This document shows, piece after piece, positions 5,937 through 7,253 of a stretch of 7,253 bases of DNA. The DNA is taken from the NCBI GenBank assembly GCA_946480965.1, contig CAMLMI010000238.1, positions 1 to 7,253 of the forward strand, written 5' to 3'. The first letter of the stretch is position 1. Every line of letters starts with the position of its first letter. This DNA comes from an uncultured Verrucomicrobiales bacterium (GTDB taxonomy: Bacteria; Verrucomicrobiota; Verrucomicrobiae; Limisphaerales; CANJSG01). The notes beneath the pieces are model-generated. The model was not told the origin of the DNA and made no database searches. It was given only the letters and a program-made list of their open reading frames with translations. The translations under genes and the position numbers were made by a program.

Positions 5937-5957
5937 CCGACGTGGATGCCTCAGGGA

Positions 5958-7253
5958 CTACCTGCCCGCCAAGAGCGCTTCCGCATGTTTCCGCGCCGCG
6001 TCGCTCTGGCCGCCGAGCATCCGGGCCAGTTCGGTGACGCGTTCGGTGGCGGAGAGCAGTTCGATCTCGGAGATCGTCCGGCCGTCCTTCACCGATTTGC
6101 TGACCACGTAGTGCGCGTTGGCGGCGGCGGCCACGGCGGGGAGGTGGGTGATGCAAAGGACCTGCCGACGATCGGCGATCTGCCGCATCTTCTGGCCGAC
6201 GACCGTCGCGGTCTCGCCGCCGACGTTCGCGTCCACTTCGTCGAAGACCAGCACCGGAATGGCGTCCTGCGCCGCCAGCACCGTCTTCAGCGCCAACATC
6301 ACCCGGGCCATTTCGCCGGACGACGCGATGGCGCGCAGCGCGCGGGGCGGTTCGCCGGGATTGGGCGCGAACTGGAACTCCACCGTGTCCAGGCCGGAAT
6401 GGTTCGCCGGACCGGTGTCGCCCAACGGCTGGTGCGTCAGGGCCACATCGAAGTGGCTCTGCTTGAAGCCGAGGTCGGAGAGCTGTTTCACCGCCGCTTT
6501 GCCGAGCTTGGGAATGATCTTCTTCCGTTCGGCGGAAAGGGACTGGCCAAGCGTCGTCAGCTCCTTGCGCAGGCGCTGGATCTCGGAGTTCAAGCGGGCC
6601 AGCTCGCCGTCGCGCTGTTCCAAGGTCTCCAGCTTGGCCTCGGCCTCTTCGCCGAAGGCGATGACGTCGTCGAGCGTGCCGCCGTATTTGCGTTTGAGCG
6701 ACTGGACGAGGTTCATTCGCTCTTCCAAGGCGGCGAGACGTTCGGGATCGACGTCCACCTTGTCCGCATAGGATCGGAGATCGCCGAGCAGATCCTGGAG
6801 CGATTCCGACAACTGCCCGTGCGTTTCAACCAAGGCTTCCGCGCCGGGATCGACGCGGCGCAGCTCGGCCAATTGTCGGCCCAGCCCGCCCATCGCCGAA
6901 GTGATCGAGGTGTCGTCCTCGTTCAACACACCCAAGGCGGCCTGGCAAAGCTGGAGGATCTTCGCGGCGTTGCTGGCGCGATTGTATTCCTCCACCAGCG
7001 ATTCCTCCTCGCCGGTCTGGAGCTTGGCCCCGGCGATCTCGTGGACCTGGAACCGTAGCAGATCGAGCTGCTGGGCGTAGGTCTTTTCATCGACGATCAA
7101 CCCGGCCTTCTCCGCCTCCACTTCCGCCAGCTTGCGCGCGGTGGCAGCGAACTCCTCGCGCAAGCCGTCGAGATCGCCGAACGCGTCGAGAATCTCCAAC
7201 TGGCGGGCCGGATGGAGCAGCGACTGGTGGTCGTGCGGGCCGTGCATGTCCAC
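5958..7253 (-). CDS. recN: DNA repair ATPase RecN, N-terminus missing at window edge
   Basis: The visible 431 residues are roughly the last three quarters of a protein usually about 550 long. The first codon at the edge is an internal GTG (Val), not the start. RecN is an SMC-like ATPase recruited to double-strand breaks, where it aids recombination repair. Seen: DMHGPHDHQSLL (2-13), matching the family's DIHGQHEHQSLL; a long coiled coil over about 30-260; the ABC signature in the form ASSGEMARVMLALK (310-323); Walker B VLVFDEVD (334-341) with the catalytic glutamate; ANVGGE after it; and CITHLPAVAA (367-376) containing the switch histidine. Walker A lies beyond the window. Two departures from the common consensus are notable: SSGE for SGGE, and GPHDHQ for GQHEHQ. 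I recall both from Verrucomicrobia. It converges on the methyltransferase gene with 21 bases between stops and no terminator seen. No LexA-type operator can be assessed because the promoter is outside. Confidence 0.95.
   Translation of the reverse strand: MDMHGPHDHQSLLHPARQLEILDAFGDLDGLREEFAATARKLAEVEAEKAGLIVDEKTYAQQLDLLRFQVHEIAGAKLQTGEEESLVEEYNRASNAAKILQLCQAALGVLNEDDTSITSAMGGLGRQLAELRRVDPGAEALVETHGQLSESLQDLLGDLRSYADKVDVDPERLAALEERMNLVQSLKRKYGGTLDDVIAFGEEAEAKLETLEQRDGELARLNSEIQRLRKELTTLGQSLSAERKKIIPKLGKAAVKQLSDLGFKQSHFDVALTHQPLGDTGPANHSGLDTVEFQFAPNPGEPPRALRAIASSGEMARVMLALKTVLAAQDAIPVLVFDEVDANVGGETATVVGQKMRQIADRRQVLCITHLPAVAAAANAHYVVSKSVKDGRTISEIELLSATERVTELARMLGGQSDAARKHAEALLAGR

Noticed and set aside
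5929..5964. Small palindromes around the convergent stops (CGGC-CTA-GCCG and CAGG-GACTA-CCTG)
   Set aside because: The arms are only 4 bp with no T run in either direction, too weak to call a terminator.
4043..6037. Plus-strand open frame of about 664 codons overlapping the CLC and methyltransferase genes
   Set aside because: Its Arg/Pro/Ala-rich off-frame translation lacks domains, while the overlapping frames carry all CLC and SAM-binding motifs.
5946..7058. Plus-strand open frame opposite recN
   Set aside because: The minus-strand frame is unmistakably RecN; this one is its shadow.

Overview
The window is a compact, GC-rich bacterial chromosomal segment of ordinary housekeeping and hypothetical genes. 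It holds seven genes, two of them cut by the window edges. There is no tRNA, rRNA, transposase, integrase or CRISPR array. Several traits point to the PVC group, most likely Verrucomicrobiota, but this is inference from recalled family resemblance, not a search. They are the RecN variants (GPHDHQ, and SSGE in place of SGGE), a secreted or anchored hypothetical protein of a kind I associate with Verrucomicrobia and Planctomycetes, and weak Shine-Dalgarno signals before most starts.

Layout, left to right. (1) 1-434, plus: the C-terminal half of a fumarylacetoacetate-hydrolase-fold enzyme, probably a sugar-acid dehydratase or hydrolase, followed by a convincing intrinsic terminator (481-513). 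(2) 586-1482, plus: a membrane-anchored hypothetical protein whose C-terminus may end early. (3) 1530-2789, minus: an uncharacterised protein with a strand-rich N-terminal domain, a very acidic middle and a helical C-terminal domain. (4) 2790-3040: a 251-base divergent intergenic region with a striking 19-bp palindrome and recurring AGGACGCC words, either an operator or a dispersed-repeat remnant. (5) 3041-3295, plus: a small glutaredoxin-like protein with a CPWC active site. (6) 3366-5081, plus: a CLC-type chloride transporter with both gating and proton glutamates and a C-terminal CBS-like region. (7) 5133-5936, plus: a class I SAM-dependent methyltransferase. (8) 5958-7253, minus: most of the DNA-repair ATPase RecN, lacking its N-terminal Walker A end beyond the window.

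The glutaredoxin, CLC and methyltransferase genes run in one direction with gaps of 70 and 51 bases and could be cotranscribed. Their functions do not define a known pathway. Genes 2 and 3 converge, as do the methyltransferase and recN. I see no defence system, biosynthetic cluster or mobile element. The observations most worth following are the uncharacterised acidic-linker protein and the palindrome-rich intergenic region beside it.
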